Both the position numbers and the translations under genes were made by a program. This document shows, piece by piece, positions 44,732 through 57,124 of a stretch of 64,000 nucleotides of DNA (positions are counted from its first letter, which is position 1; the number at the start of each line of letters is the position of its first letter). The notes beneath the pieces were generated by a model that searched no databases, was not told the DNA's origin, and saw nothing but the letters and a program-made list of their open reading frames with translations. The DNA is from Saposhnikovia divaricata (lineage: Eukaryota > Streptophyta > Magnoliopsida > Apiales > Apiaceae). Location: positions 160,840,546 to 160,904,545 of the forward strand of contig CM071600.1 in assembly GCA_036435485.1 (NCBI GenBank), given 5' to 3'.

Positions 44732-46062
44732 TTAAATACTAGGACTATTTAACATACCCAATTCACCAACAATTCTGGTAAATGTGGATTCGTCAAGAGA
44801 CTTAGTAAAAATATCTGCTGTTTGTTCTTCCGTAGGTACAAAAAATAACTCCACGGTACCATTCATGACATGCTCTCGAATAAAATGATACCTGATGTCA
44901 ATATGCTTTGTCCTTGTGTGCTGCACAGGATTGTTAGAGATTGCTATGGCACTTGTATTGTCACATAAAATTGGAATTTTATCAAGTACAAAGCCATAGT
45001 CTCTCAGCTGATTCCTGATCCACAAAATCTGTGCACAACAGCTTCCAGCAGCTATATATTCAACTTCAGCTGTTGAGTTGGAAACTGTTTGTTGTTTCTT
45101 GCTGTACCAGGAAACCAGTCTACCACCTAGGAATTGACAACTCCCAGATGTGCTTTTTCTATCCACAACACTTCCTGCATAGTCTGAATCTGTATATCCA
45201 ACAAGATTAAAACCAGAATCTTTAGGGTACCAGATGCCTAAGTTAGGCGTACCCTTAAGATATCTCAGAATTCGTTTAACAGCAATGAGATGAACATCTC
45301 TAGGATCCGATTGGAACCTTGCACACAAACACGTAGCATGCATAATATCAGGTCTACTCGCAGTAAGGTAAAGTAATGAGCCTATCATACCTCTGTAGCT
45401 TGTGATATCTACCTTGGCAGAATTTTCACATGCTCCAAATTTGACAGCAGTAGATGATGGTGTTCTTGCTGAAGATGAGTCCTCCATTTGATACTTCTTG
45501 AGAAGCTCTTTGACATACTTGGATTGACAGATAAATATTCCATCTGTCCTTTGATTTATTTGCAATCCAAGAAAGAACTTCAGCTCACCCATCATGCTCA
45601 TTTCAAATTTACCCTGCATTAACTTTGCAAATTTCTTGCACAAAAGATCATTAGTAGACCCGAATATTATATCGTCCACATAGACTTGGACTATAATTGT
45701 ATCATTCTTATGTTTCTTTGTGAAGAGAGTTTTGTCTATGACACCTCTAACAAAATCATTTTCAAGTAAAAATTCAGAGAGAGTGTCATACCATTTCCTT
45801 GGTGCTTGCTTAAGACCATAGATAGCCTTGAAAAGGAAGTAGACATAATCAATTAAATCTGGATCTTCAAAACCAGGGGGCTGTTCTACATAAACCTCTT
45901 CATCTAGCTTGCCATTCAAGAAAGCACTCTTGACATCCATTTGATAAACTTTAAAGTTTGAAAATGTTGTGAATGCCAAGAATATTCTTATGGCCTCAAG
46001 TCTAGCCACTGGAGCATAGGTCTCATCATAGTCAATGCCTTCAGATTGGGAGTAACCCTTTG
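44732..46062 (-). pseudogene. RLC-3 reverse transcriptase and RNase H
   Basis: The ORF 46009-44732 carries the RT core (QMDVKSAFLNGKLDEEVYVE, then YGLKQAPRKWYD, then the catalytic YVDD in VQVYVDDIIFGS) and a complete copia RNase H ending near LGMLNSPSI. It is out of frame with the upstream pol: one base is missing near 46066, just after TRNKARL, within the RT N terminus. Otherwise the domain is intact over 425 residues. In a working element it copies the RNA into DNA in the particle. Confidence 0.9.
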
Positions 46063-48003
46063 CTACAGTCTTGCTTTATTTCTCGTCACTGTGCCATCTT
46101 CATCAAGTTTGTTTCTGAATACCCACCTTGTGCCAACTACTGGTCTGTCTGTAGGTCTGGGTACCAGCTTCCAAACTTCTTGTTGTTTAAATTGATTGAG
46201 TTCATCTTGCATAGCAATCACCCAATCAGGATCAGAAAGAGCTTCTTCAGTTTTCTTAGGTTCCATTTCAGATAGAAACCCTGAATAATTGCATTGATTC
46301 TGAAAAGCTCTTCTAGTCTTTACACCAACAACTTGATCACCAATGATTAACTCAAAAGAATGAGCTCTATTCCAAATAGTCTGTCTGGGAAGATTAGATC
46401 TTGATGATTCGCCTTGATCTTCATTGAGATGTTGTGTGTGACCAGTTGACCCTTCATTTTCTCCCCCTGAGTTGTTGCCAGGTTGACTAGATGATGATTG
46501 TTTAGAAGAGTCAGGGGAATTTTGACTACTATCATTGTTTTCATCACCATTACCCTGATCATCATTGTTGTCATTAGCATCAGCAAAAATCTCAAGTGCA
46601 TTGTCATCATCTGAATCTGTATCTGTCATGTCATCGAAAGATAGCTTCTCAGATGGATTCTCAGTTTGGATACTAGGGAGTTTAGTGTCATCTAATGTTA
46701 CATTGACACTTTCCATCATCTTCTGTTCATCAATCACATACACCCTGTATGCTCTCATTGAATAGCCAATAAAAATTGCTTCAAATGCTTTGGTATCGAA
46801 TTTACCACCTTGATCATCACCTTCTTTAAGCACAAAGCACTTTGCCCCAAATACATGAAAGTATTTGAGTGATGGTTTCTTATCAGCCATAATTTCATAG
46901 GGTGTCTTCATTTGATCTTTATTGATTAGAGTTCGATTATGGGTATAGCACGCAGTATTGATAGCTTCAGCCCAAAAGTACAATGGAAGCCTTGATTCAC
47001 TTAACATAGTACGTGCAGCTTCAATCAAGGTTCTATTCTTTCTTTCCACTACCCCATTTTGCTGAGGAGTTCTTGGAGCTGAGTATTGTCTGGTTATACC
47101 CTTCTCAGTGCAGAAGTCATTTAAAACTGCATTCTTGAATTCAGTTCCATTGTCTGATCTTATAGCTCTCACTGGATACGTAGAATCTCGCTCAATTAAT
47201 TTAATGTGATCAATCACCAGTTGTGGAGTCTCATCTTTAGAATTCAAAAACAGGACCCATGTGTATTTTGAAAAATCATCAACAATCACTAGAGCATATC
47301 TCTTCCTTGACATAGACATCACATTAACTGGACCAAACAAATCCATATGAAGTAATTGTAATGGTTCAGTTATTGAAGATGTGTCAGTGCTCCTGTGACT
47401 TGCCTTTTTCAGCTTGCCTTTTTGACATGCATCACAAAGTCCTTCTTGAGTGAATTCCATTGAAGGCAAACCTCTCACCAACTCTCTTTTAACCAGAGAA
47501 TTCATTGTCTTAAAATTAAGATGAGAAAGTTTCTTGTGCCATAGCCAACTCTCATCATTAGATGCTTTAGTGTAGAAGCAAGTGATTTCTTCAGTGCTTC
47601 CTGAGTTCATATTGGCTACGTACAGATTGCCTTTTCTAACTCCTGTCAGTTGTGGCTTTTCATGTCTCTTGTGTGAAATTATACAATTCTTCTTGTTGAA
47701 ATGAACTTCATAACCTTTGTCACAGAATTGACTGACACTGAGCAAATTGTGCTCAAGTCCTTTCACAAAAGAGACTTCATCAATGATAACATTTCCAGCT
47801 TCAAGTCTGCCATATCCATCAGTTCTACCTTTGCTGTTATCTCCAAAGGTAACTACTGGGCCGGCCTTCTCCATCACATTTGTCAGCAGGGTTCTATCAC
47901 CAGTCATATGCCTCGAACATCCACTGTCCAAGATCCAGGTCACTTGTTCAACCTGCTCAACACCCTGCAATGACAAACGGATTAAACCTTCTTCGGAACC
48001 CAA
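46063..48003 (-). pseudogene. RLC-3 protease and integrase
   Basis: One open frame of about 646 codons. It opens with an aspartic protease (WILDSGCSRHMTG, DSG active site), then the pre-integrase zinc-binding segment (LWHKKLSHLNFKTM), then an integrase core with all three acidic residues present: Asp in HMDLFGPV, Asp in IRSDNGTEF and Glu in NGVVERKNRT. It ends in the first part of the RT at the frameshift near 46066. At its start it overlaps the end of the gag-side frame by about 20 bp in a different frame, so another one-base shift lies near 47990. Confidence 0.92.
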
Positions 48004-50326
48004 ATTTGATTGGGTTCAGAATACTTAAAGAATTGGCCTTTGTCAGGCAAAACAACATTCTTTACTTTAACAACAGCTTTACCATTATTCAACAAACATT
48101 TCACTTTATAAACAGATTTGACAAACTTCTGTTTTATTCTAGGTATCCACGTTTCTTTAGCAGCAATAACACTTGTTTCATTGACTGGACATTTGACCTT
48201 GTAAATAGCCCTAGTAGAACTTTGTTTAGGCTTAGGTACAAATCTATCTCTCCTTACATAAGGAGAACTAGTAGTCATTGATCTGACATTTTTGTTTCTG
48301 TTCATATGTTGTCTAGGGGCAGTCTTATCAACACATGCATGATTACCAGAAAAGTAAGCAGACATGATATTAAAAGCACAAGACATACAATTGACAACAC
48401 CACATGCTTTATGAGAAGAATCAATAATAGGCATAGCACGCATGTCAAACTTGTTATTGTTCTTTTTCAACTTGTTGTCACTTAACCCAATTTGAGAAGA
48501 ACTAGTTAACTCAACAACCTTAACTTGTACCTTAGCAGATTTGTCATTATCAAGGACTATGCCATTAGCACTGTCCTCATTTTTCATTTCTTCCTGAATG
48601 ACAATAGAAAGCATATTGGGTGGTTCAGCAACAGATTTTTTAAACATTGGTTTTTCAATATTCTTGAGAATATGTGGTATACCTCTTTCTTTAGCTGAAA
48701 TAGGATTAGGAGAATGATTACTCAAAGAACCAACAGCTTGATTGTAATCAAATCCTATTCCTACAGTTCATTCTACTGCTTGTTTGTTGAAGAACTCTTT
48801 AGAAACTTTAACAGTATTATAACAAGCTCTAATCTGTGTTTCAAGTTCTTTAATCCTGATGTCTTGATCAGCAATCCTATCAAATTGTTTTACCATGTAT
48901 TCTCCTAATGACTTATCTCTGTAATTAAGTCAAGCTATTTCTTCTATATTCTTATCTTGATTAATCTGCACCTTTTTTAAATCTAACACTTCATTTTCAA
49001 GGTTAGTGTTAACAAGACTTATTCTCTCGTACCCTTTTTGTGCATTAGTCAAGCAATTACGTAAACTATGAATTAACTCAGCATCAGTAAGAGTTACCGG
49101 TGTGGTGATGATTCAGCATTTGCCACTAGTGCAAAGTTTCCATATTCTTCATCTTCACTATCTGTGTCATCCCAGCTTTTACCAGCAGCTACATAAGCTC
49201 TTCCAGTCTTCTTCTTTTCAGAAGCATAATCTTTCTTCTGTGCTTGCTTGGGTTTCTGACACTCAGTAGCAAAGTGTCCCAACTCATTACAGTTGAAGCA
49301 ACGAATCTTGCTTCTGTCAACAGTTCCAGTTTTGTAACCTCCCCTGTTACTAGAGGATGAAGAACCTCCTCTCTGAAATCTGTTATTTGACTTAAACCTG
49401 AACTTTGGATTTCTTCTGAATCTGAAGGAACTGAATTGTCTCACCATCATCGCCATAGATTCATCTTCCAATTGATCCAGCTCTTCAAGTGAGTAAAATT
49501 CTCCACCATCCTGAGTAGCTGGTGTTTGGCCATGTTCCACTTCAGTTTGTTCCTTGTTGAAGCTGTTAGGTTGAACAACTTTAGCTTCCACTTCCTTAGG
49601 AACTTCAACCACTAGAGCTGTAGAAGAATTTGCCATTCTGCCTTTGCCATAGAATTCCTTTTGCTGTACTTGTTCTAATTCATATGTTTTCAGAACACCA
49701 AACAGCCTTTCAAGAGCAATCTTAGTTAAATCTCTAGATTCTCTGATGGCGGTGATTCTATGCTCTAAGTGAGTAGGCATAGTCAGTTAAAACTTCATGT
49801 TGATCTCCTTCTGAGTATATTGCTTGCCATGAACTTGCAAGTTGTTGATTATTTTGTTATACCTTTCGAACACTTCCTGAATGCCTTCATTAGGGCCAGC
49901 TCTAAAGTGTTCATATTCAGAGGTCAAAATTTGAAGTCTATTTTCCTTGACTTCATCAGTCCCTTCATTAATGATCTCAATAGTTTCCCAGATGTGCTTA
50001 GCAGTTTTACAATTCCTTACATGGTTATACATTACAGCATCTAGGGAATCTAATAGAATGAGTCTCAAATTTTTATCCAATCCAGCTTCCTCTTTTTCTT
50101 CAGAGGTAAAGTTCTTAGGGTCCTTTGGATAGGATTTTTCAGGTATTGTTACAACTCCATTTGTAACTGTTTCAGTATCATGTTGGATAGGAATTACTGG
50201 TCCATTTTCCAAAACCCACAAAAATATTGGATTTGCTACATCAAGAAATAACTCCATTTTGTTTTTCGACATGTCATAGTTATCTTTATTAAAGATAGGA
50301 ATTTTAACATTGCCTTTGGCTGACAT
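47982..50326 (-). pseudogene. RLC-3 gag, broken
   Basis: The ATG at 50326 begins a copia Gag (MSAKGNVKIPIFNKDNYD). A TAA near 49784 interrupts it, after which the same frame continues to 49094. That part includes a CCHC knuckle (CFNCNELGHFATEC, about 49295-49255). Between 49093 and 48726 the sequence is shifted and has stops, and the frame 48725-47982 (Lys-rich, with KETWIPRIKQKF and NQIWVPKK) leads into pol. At least one stop and two shifts mean no full Gag can be made. Confidence 0.85.
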
Positions 50327-50409
50327 GATGAATTTTTAAGAGAGTTAAAAATTCGAACTTGATTTTTGATTGAGTAAAACTAGGATCTTGATTTGTGTAT
50401 CAATCAATA

Positions 50410-50422
50410 GGCTCTGATACCA
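50410..50422 (-). other. RLC-3 primer-binding site
   Basis: Minus strand TGGTATCAGAGCC, complementary to initiator Met-tRNA, two bases from the end of the 5' LTR. Confidence 0.9.
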
Positions 50423-50424
50423 AT

Positions 50425-51820
50425 TGTTAGGTCCGATAAGATTGTAGAAGGGGGGGTTAAATACAATCTATACCATTTTCTCGAAATTTATTCGTTAAAC
50501 AATTTTCACTTAAACTAATATTTTGTGCGGAATAATATAACACAAATTTCAAGTTGAATATAACAATATATTAACTTGATGGGTGTTACAAAATCAGTCC
50601 AAACGATTATCAAGTAATTAATAACTAATTAGAAAATTCAACATGAACTTTGCTAATTTAGTTAATAAAAATCAAGATATCAATTTGTGAACTAGGAAAC
50701 TTAATTCGCCAGTAGTACAAGAATCACAAGTAAACAAGTTCCAATGGATAGGATATTACAACTGAGATGAACTTGAATTTACAGAATTTAATTTGTAAGT
50801 GTTCTTGAGCTTGAGAGAGAGATATATGAGCTGCTGTGTGTAATATTTCTGTGTTGCTCGACTGCCTCATTTCTTCTGCATTCTGCTTCTTTATATAACA
50901 CAGCCATAGTCATATTACTTTGTTTTAACTGATATAACAATCAGTTAACACTAATATGACAATCGGTATGACTATCAATTGAATGTAATATGACTGTCGA
51001 GTTTAAATATAACTTTCGGTATAACTATCCAGCCCAATATAACATTCGGTATTACTATCCAGTTCAATATAACATTCGGTATTACTATCCTTTGAATGAA
51101 ATATGACTATCCAATTGAACTGCATATGACTATCTCCTCTTTGAACTGTATATGACTATCGGTATAACTATCAATTGATAGTTATATCATCATATTTTTC
51201 AGTTTATAATTAATTAAATGATTTATAAAAATCATTTAACTAATTATTTCTTTTTCTTATTAATTCTTATTTAATTAATCTAATAATTACTTTAACAAAT
51301 ATATTAATTCTGATAGAATTAATTTATTTATTAACTTAATTACATGATTTAATTAATTAAAGTAGAATTAATATAAATTCTTTAATAGTCAATACTTCAC
51401 TGCGAACCACGTAATTATGATAAGGAACATACACTGGAACGATGTTGACGCTCGATGTACTGTCTGGTTCATGAACGACTAACTCCAATCTCTGTTCTTC
51501 ATCGTGACTTTAACACTGTGGTCTTTTTATACTCTTCACTCTCATCAATCATTCGGTACTGAAATTGTTTCTTATCACTTATAGAAATCTCTGTCTCTTA
51601 AATGAATCCATTTGTTTCAATGCTACCTTGAGGCCGATCAGATATCTGAATCTTCTTCCAGTGTAAAACATCAAAACTATAGATTGACTTGTTGACTTTT
51701 CTTCTGACGGTTATCATCTTTTGAGATTCCTGTGACAGTTGATATTATTTTCTTATTACAATCTAGTTTAATTGGATTAGGATCCTCGAACTACAAATAG
51801 GCTGAGTCATATGCCTTTCA
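50425..51820 (-). repeat. RLC-3 5' LTR (1396 bp)
   Basis: Partner of 38418-39837. Minus-strand TATA box at 50890-50897. Contains the second copy of the 24-bp palindrome (51163-51186). Confidence 0.92.
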
Positions 51821-54175
51821 CTTATTCTTGCGAATCATCATATTTAAAATATGAGTTGCACTTAAGATGGCTTCCCCCCACATCGACTGCGGAAGTCCAG
51901 AGCTTAACAACATTGCATTCATCATCTTCTTGAGAGTGCGATTCTTCCTCTCAGCCACTCCATTAGACTGAGGGGAATATGGTGCAGTGACCTCATGGAT
52001 TATACCATGTTGTGAACAGAATTCCCCAAAAGGTTCAACATATTCACCTCCACGATCACTTCGTATCGTTTTGATTTTCTCATTTTGTTGTGTCTCAACT
52101 TCTTCCTTATAGATTTTAAATTTATCTATAGCTTCGTCTTTGCTTTTAAGCAAATATACATAATAGTATTTTGTACAATCATCTATGAATGTAATAAAAT
52201 ACTTGTTTCCTCCTCTAGTTGGAGCGAATTTTAAATCACATATGTCGCTATGTATTAGGTCTAGCACCTTGGTGTTTCTTTGCACATGTTTAAACGATGC
52301 TCTTGTTAATTTTGCCTCAACACAAGTTTCACACTTATGTTTTGAATCAATATTCAATTTTGGTATGTAATCTTTTGCACATAAACGTCATAAAGTGTCA
52401 AAATTAACATGTCCTAATCTAGCATGCCATAAATTAGGAGACTCAAGCAAGTAAGCAGAAGAATTCTTTATTTCATTATTGTCCTTAACGGACATCACAT
52501 TGAGCTTAAAAAGCCCATCGGTTACATAACCCTTGCCTACAAACATACCATTCTTAGACAAAATAACTTTTTCTGACTCTATTACAATACGAAAGCCATG
52601 CTTATTCAACAAGGAACCAGATACAAGGTTCTTGCGAATATCAGGAACATAAAGTACATTCTTCAAAGTCAGACCCTTCCCAGAAGTCATCTTCAGAATC
52701 ACCGTGCCTTCCCCTTCAATGGTAGAAGTTGCTGAATTCCCCATGTAAAGCTTCTCACCAGCATCAGAAGCTTTGAGGCTAGAGAAAACCGCCTTGTCCG
52801 AACTAACATGCCTTGTAGCTCCCGTATCAATCCACCATTCCCTCGGATTAGAGCCAACCAGGTTCACCTCAGAGACCGTAGCACAGAGGTCTATGTCACC
52901 CATCTCCTTAGAGATATCATCGACCATGTTTGCTTCCTTCTTCTTGTTGGCCTTCTTAGGCTTCCTACACTCAGAAGACCTATGACCCACTTTGTCGCAG
53001 TTAAAGCACTTCCCTTGAAACTTCGTCTTCGAAATTCCTCCCTTAGGTGCCAACTTTGTCCCTTTACCAGAATTGTTCTTCTTGGGCTTATGTTCCACCA
53101 TGTTTGCCTTTTCAGTAGCAACATTCATCTTCTTCTCGGATCCCCTGTTGTCTTCTTCAATACGAAGTCTAACGATCAGATCCTCCATAGTCATCTCCTT
53201 TCGCTTATGCTTAAGTTAGTTCTTGAAACCTTTCTATCCAGGTGGCAGCTTCTCAATCACAGCAGCAACTTGGAAAGACTCACTTATGATCATCCCTTCA
53301 GCATGAATATCATGGATGATCACTTGCATTTTTTGCACCTGACTGACCACAGTCTTAGAATCCGCCATCTTATAATCAAGAAAGCGGCCAACAATCCACT
53401 TCCTAGCCCCAGCATCCTCGGTTTTGTACTTATGGTCAAGTGACTCCCATAAGACCTTAGCTATTGGCTTTGTACTGTACACGTTATATAACGAGTCAGC
53501 CAAACCATTTAGCACGTAATTCTGACAAATATAATCGGCATGCTTCCAAGCATCAACAGCATAAACTGCTTGCGTGTTACTCTCAGCAGCGAGCAACGGT
53601 GGATCCTCCCTGAGGTAGCGATCCATATTCAACGTGGTCAGATAGAACAGCATCTTTTGCTTCCAGCATTTGAAGTTCGTACCATTGAACACGTAATTCC
53701 GACAAATATAATCGGCATGCTTCTAAGCATCAACAGCATAAACTGCTTACGTGTTACTCTCAGCAGCGAGCAACGGTGGATCCTCCCTGAGGTAGCGATC
53801 CATATTCAACGTGGTTAGATAGAACAACATCTTTTGCTGCCAACATTTGAAGTTCGTACCATTGAACTTCTCAGGTTTCTCAGCATGTGCAGCAGGCACT
53901 GTAGGAACCGTAGGCAAAACAGGTGCAACATGTGTGGTAGCCACTCCAGATGGTGGTACTACCGTCGATCCAACCGGGACACTAAACTGTCCAATGACAG
54001 TATGTCCCACAGGCACATGTCCTGGAGACACATGTCCAACCGGCGTTGCACCCACATCAGATGTTATAATCTGTACAATAGGGTTTAACGGCGGCTGGTG
54101 ATCCCCATCAGATGTTACAATCTGTGCGTTGGGATCAACCACCTTGTTCGTGTTGTTCATAGTTTGATTCTCCAT
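51821..54175 (-). pseudogene. RLC-2 gag, protease and integrase, first part
   Basis: The ATG at 54175 (MENQTMNNTNK...) opens a copia Gag with a Pro/Val/Thr-rich N terminus. The Gag core holds an in-frame tandem duplication of 177 bp; its upstream copy has two stops (TAA for CAA, TAG for TGG). Further stops lie near 53230 and 53215. Then come a CCHC knuckle (CFNCDKVGHRSSEC, about 53010-52970), a protease with DTGA (WWIDTGATRHVSS, about 52840), the pre-integrase segment (LWHARLGHVNFD), a TGA near 52386, and the integrase core with Asp in HSDICD, Asp in RSDRGGEY and Glu in NGVAERKNRT. RLC-3 cuts it at 51820. Confidence 0.88.
53513..53866 (-). repeat. In-frame 177-bp tandem duplication in RLC-2 gag
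   Basis: Units 53513-53689 and 53690-53866 are nearly identical. 177 bp is 59 codons, so the frame is kept. The differences include the two stop-making transitions, both in the copy at 53690-53866. Confidence 0.9.
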
Positions 54176-54249
54176 TGATTCTGTCACTCGAACAAATAAT
54201 TAAATACGTAAGTACAGATCACAGATATAAAAGAAATACACTTTAAGAT

Positions 54250-55261
54250 TGTTAGACAATCTGTGAAAATAGTACAAAATAGTAGATCGTGTGTGTGTGA
54301 ATAACAGAATAATAAAACGAATAAAAGAGGAGACAAGAATGTAAGAACCCGAGTCCAGTGCGTGACTGTCTCCTTAAAGCGTATTTGCCCTCACCGTATG
54401 TGCGAGCGAAACGCCTCCCAGGATAAAATGGATTGCAGTGAGGCTACAGTAGCGTCACTCTCAGCGAGCTTGAAACGAGCAAGAATATCACCGAAGGAAG
54501 AAGAGGCTGTGTTTAAGAGGAGAGGATGTGTTTTTTTCGAATGAATAATCCTAACGCTCTACACGAGTATATATAGGATAGGAAAACTTGTGCGCTATAA
54601 AATTGCCATAATTAATTAGCTGTGCTAATTAAAAAGTCGGTGGCAATTTTCCTTTATTAATTAACCGCGTTAATTAATTAAGGTAAGGCGGTGGCAAAAA
54701 ATTCGTTATAAAAACGGAATTGATTTTACCACAATTAATACCAAATTCGAATTAATTTAATCATATCTTTAAGCCCAAACCTAGTGGAAATAATAATTAG
54801 CAAAACTAGTCCTGGATTATTCGGCCCAATTTTCTGCTACATTCGTGTCCGCAAGTCACACACGCGGAAAGCCCGAAGGCTTGCGAAGCCTCGAATTTCC
54901 CCTCGAAATCCCACAATTCGCACCCCCATGCGCGCCCGCGTAGGAGATGGAGCAACACTTAACCGACACAAGTGAACACTCCTCTTGTGTTGTACTATAT
55001 AAAGCAAATGAAACTCCTTTTCCTTATCAATGTGGAACTTCAAGTTTAACAACAAAATTTCCACTCTTAAGGGACCAACTTTTAGTAATCATAACTCATC
55101 CATCCCTTAGTCGTTTTGAGTGTTTAAATATACATTGGAAAGCTCTCGCGGAGGAGAACACTCTCCAAGCATGACTTGTTGTAAACACACACACAAGGCA
55201 CACTCAAATCGGAGCTCAAAATGACTCGACAATGTGGGTCTAAAACCCACATTTTCTAACA
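54250..55261 (-). repeat. RLC-2 5' LTR (1012 bp)
   Basis: Partner of 34864-35810, retaining the segment (about 54440-54505) deleted there. Directly internal to it the minus strand reads ATCTTAAAGTG; no TGGTATCAGAG primer site is found. Confidence 0.9.
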
Positions 55262-55624
55262 ATTTTTACTCTGAGCACATATATTACCACATACAACATA
55301 TCATTGTATTGTAGTTGCAAATTGCAAGAGTTAATCGTTAAGAACTTTTTGTGGAGGGTTAAATGTAGACTGATCACTGTATCAGTCACTGGATTCTAAT
55401 TAATTTCTTTTATTCATGTTCAAGTATTTCACTGTTGTGACAACTATATAAGGATCATCGGTGTAGTTAGCAGCATATTCCAGGTCAAATTTTAGGGTCA
55501 TAAAAAAAGATAAATGAAATGCACTTGTCATTTTGTCCATAAGTTACTATGTGTAATTCTGTTACTATCTTTTGGATTGTTATTTACATGCTATCATCTT
55601 TTGGAATATTGTGATTTGCATGCA
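55262..55624. other. Host flank upstream of the reductase, beyond RLC-2
   Basis: AT-rich. Begins with the RLC-2 target duplication ATTTT. No gene seen. Confidence 0.5.
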
Positions 55625-56010
55625 GTATCAGAGCAAGCAATTGCTAACTGAAAACGGGACTCGAGTTGTGCATTTTTTCAGAGTGTGTCAAAGTTTTTTT
55701 CCTTTTTTAAACAGTCAAGTGAATAATAGAAGCTTAATTTTTTCTCGTAATTAATGGCTGCTCCAGGCAGATTTACCTTTGCAGATATGCAAAACCCTTT
55801 ATTTCTTCATCCCCTCTGACGGTCGTTTATCATCAATGTTCGAAAATTTCAAGGCTTGGCTGAATATATATAACATGGAAAAGGTCTTTTGAGATCTAAA
55901 TCTCATCCAAATGAAAACTAAGTTTTGTGACTGGATCCGTGAGCAGAGAAGCACAGATGATGAGCCTGTTCTGCGTAGACAAGATAATAGATAGCAGTTT
56001 GTCCACCAAA
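55625..56010 (+). pseudogene. Copia relic: primer site and gag start
   Basis: GTATCAGAGC at 55625-55634 resembles an initiator-Met primer site. An ATG at 55754 reads MAAPGRFTFADMQNPLFLHP before stops and shifts; QNPLFLHP is typical of the copia N-terminal Gag domain (PF14244 type). FCDWIREQRSTDDEPVLRRQ follows in another frame. Strongly decayed; no LTR could be assigned. Confidence 0.55.
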
Positions 56011-56198
56011 ATTGTTAAGTTACCAACCATCCTAAAACCTTAAAGTGTAATAGGACGGGGGGCACAATTGAATTATTACATATCCTTAACAATAATATGT
56101 CTAGGGTCTTTTCCCAGAGCAACAAAAAACTTTTTTGCAGAACTAAATTATCACTCCAACCCTCGCCCTATTTTTCTCTAAATTGTGATAACTTTTTT

Positions 56199-56990
56199 TG
56201 TTAGGAATTCCCGTTTCCTGTCTTTGCGCAAATTATATACAGACATTATAACAATCAATAATAATAACAGATATTGACAGATGAACACCAAGATTTATAC
56301 GTGGAAAAACCCCTTAAGCCAAAGAGGTAAAAACCACGGGACCAACTCCGAATGTTTCCACTATAATGATAATAATGGTTACAATATTCTCTCTCAAGTT
56401 TACGAAGTAACACTTGAGGTACACCTGAATAGTAATGTAACAATTAACTATTCTTTCGGTACTGGACCAGATAAACTGGACAGAACTGTCCCTTCGGTAC
56501 TTGACCGGATAACCTGGAGGACTCCCCTTGTTGCGGCTGCAATGGCTGGACGAACTCCTAATGCTGTAGACCCAGATGGCTACAGCCCGACCAAACTCTC
56601 ACACTAACTCACCCGAAATGAAAGAAGAGAGAAGCACGAGGGCCCCCTATTTTGACCTGCCTGAAACTACCACAAGGTAAGTTTCCTACTAGACGGACTA
56701 TCTAGCAGCTATGATGGAGAGAAGAGAGTAAGATGTTTTTGGTGTATTGTAGAATGAAGGGGAGAGGGGTATTTATAGGAGGGGGGTTGTAGTAGGTGGG
56801 GGGTAGGTGGTGAGGTTGGTAATAAGATTGGTAGACTAATTGTTAGGCTACCTAACAATCTCCCCCTATTTCCAAACTCATAACTAATCACTTGCACTCC
56901 ATACCTGCGCCCTGTTTGCACATCTCCAACTTTTCCCGTGGAACGACCTTCGTCATCATATCAGCCGGATTCTTATCCGTCATCATAATT
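56199..56990 (-). mobile_element. RLC-4: 3' end of a copia element (LTR plus end of pol)
   Basis: An LTR of 659 bp (56199-56857) has matching termini TGTTAGG/CCTAACA and a minus-strand TATA box (TATAAATA, 56770-56777). Internal to it are the polypurine tract (AAATAGGGGGAGAT, 56858-56871) and the last 30-odd codons of pol on the minus strand (DKNPADMMTKVVPREKLEMC, ending in TGA near 56881), typical of the copia RNase H tail. The rest of the element is missing; sequence changes abruptly near 56990. Confidence 0.85.
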
Positions 56991-57124
56991 TAAGGAAGAA
57001 AATTATAATTTCCTGAAAGGTATCTGCAAAGATTCTATTCGAATGTTCATTACATGTTACAAAGCTTACTTAAAATCTCATCATTTTATTCTTAGCAGGA
57101 GTAATTGAAAAGTGAAGTACATAC

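Larger units (their letters stand above)
38418..51820 (-). mobile_element. RLC-3: sirevirus-type copia element with env-like ORF
   Basis: LTRs at 38418-39837 and 50425-51820 begin TGTTAGGTCC and end GCCTTTCA on the plus strand. The target-site duplication CTTAT is exact on both sides (38413-38417 and 51821-51825). Order on the minus strand: primer site, gag, protease, integrase, RT, RNase H, a non-coding interval, a long env-like ORF, polypurine tract. An ORF after pol and a zinc-knuckle Gag are sirevirus traits. LTRs differ by roughly 15-20 substitutions by eye plus a 23-bp tandem duplication. Gag and pol carry stops and frameshifts, so it is not autonomous as it stands. It lies within the integrase gene of RLC-2. 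Confidence 0.93.
34864..55261 (-). mobile_element. RLC-2: copia element, decayed, split by RLC-3
   Basis: LTRs at 34864-35810 and 54250-55261 begin TGTTAGACAA and end TTTTCTAACA. The target-site duplication ATTTT flanks both ends (34859-34863 and 55262-55266). The coding strand is minus: gag, protease and first part of integrase at 54175-51821, rest of integrase, RT and RNase H at 38417-36432. RLC-3 sits between them. Without RLC-3 the element is about 7 kb, a normal copia size. Several stops and a frameshift make it inactive. It is inserted about 525 bp upstream of the reductase ATG. Confidence 0.9.

Noticed and set aside
56281..56607. A 108-codon plus-strand ORF
   Set aside because: It lies inside the RLC-4 LTR, opposite its promoter, and resembles no known protein.
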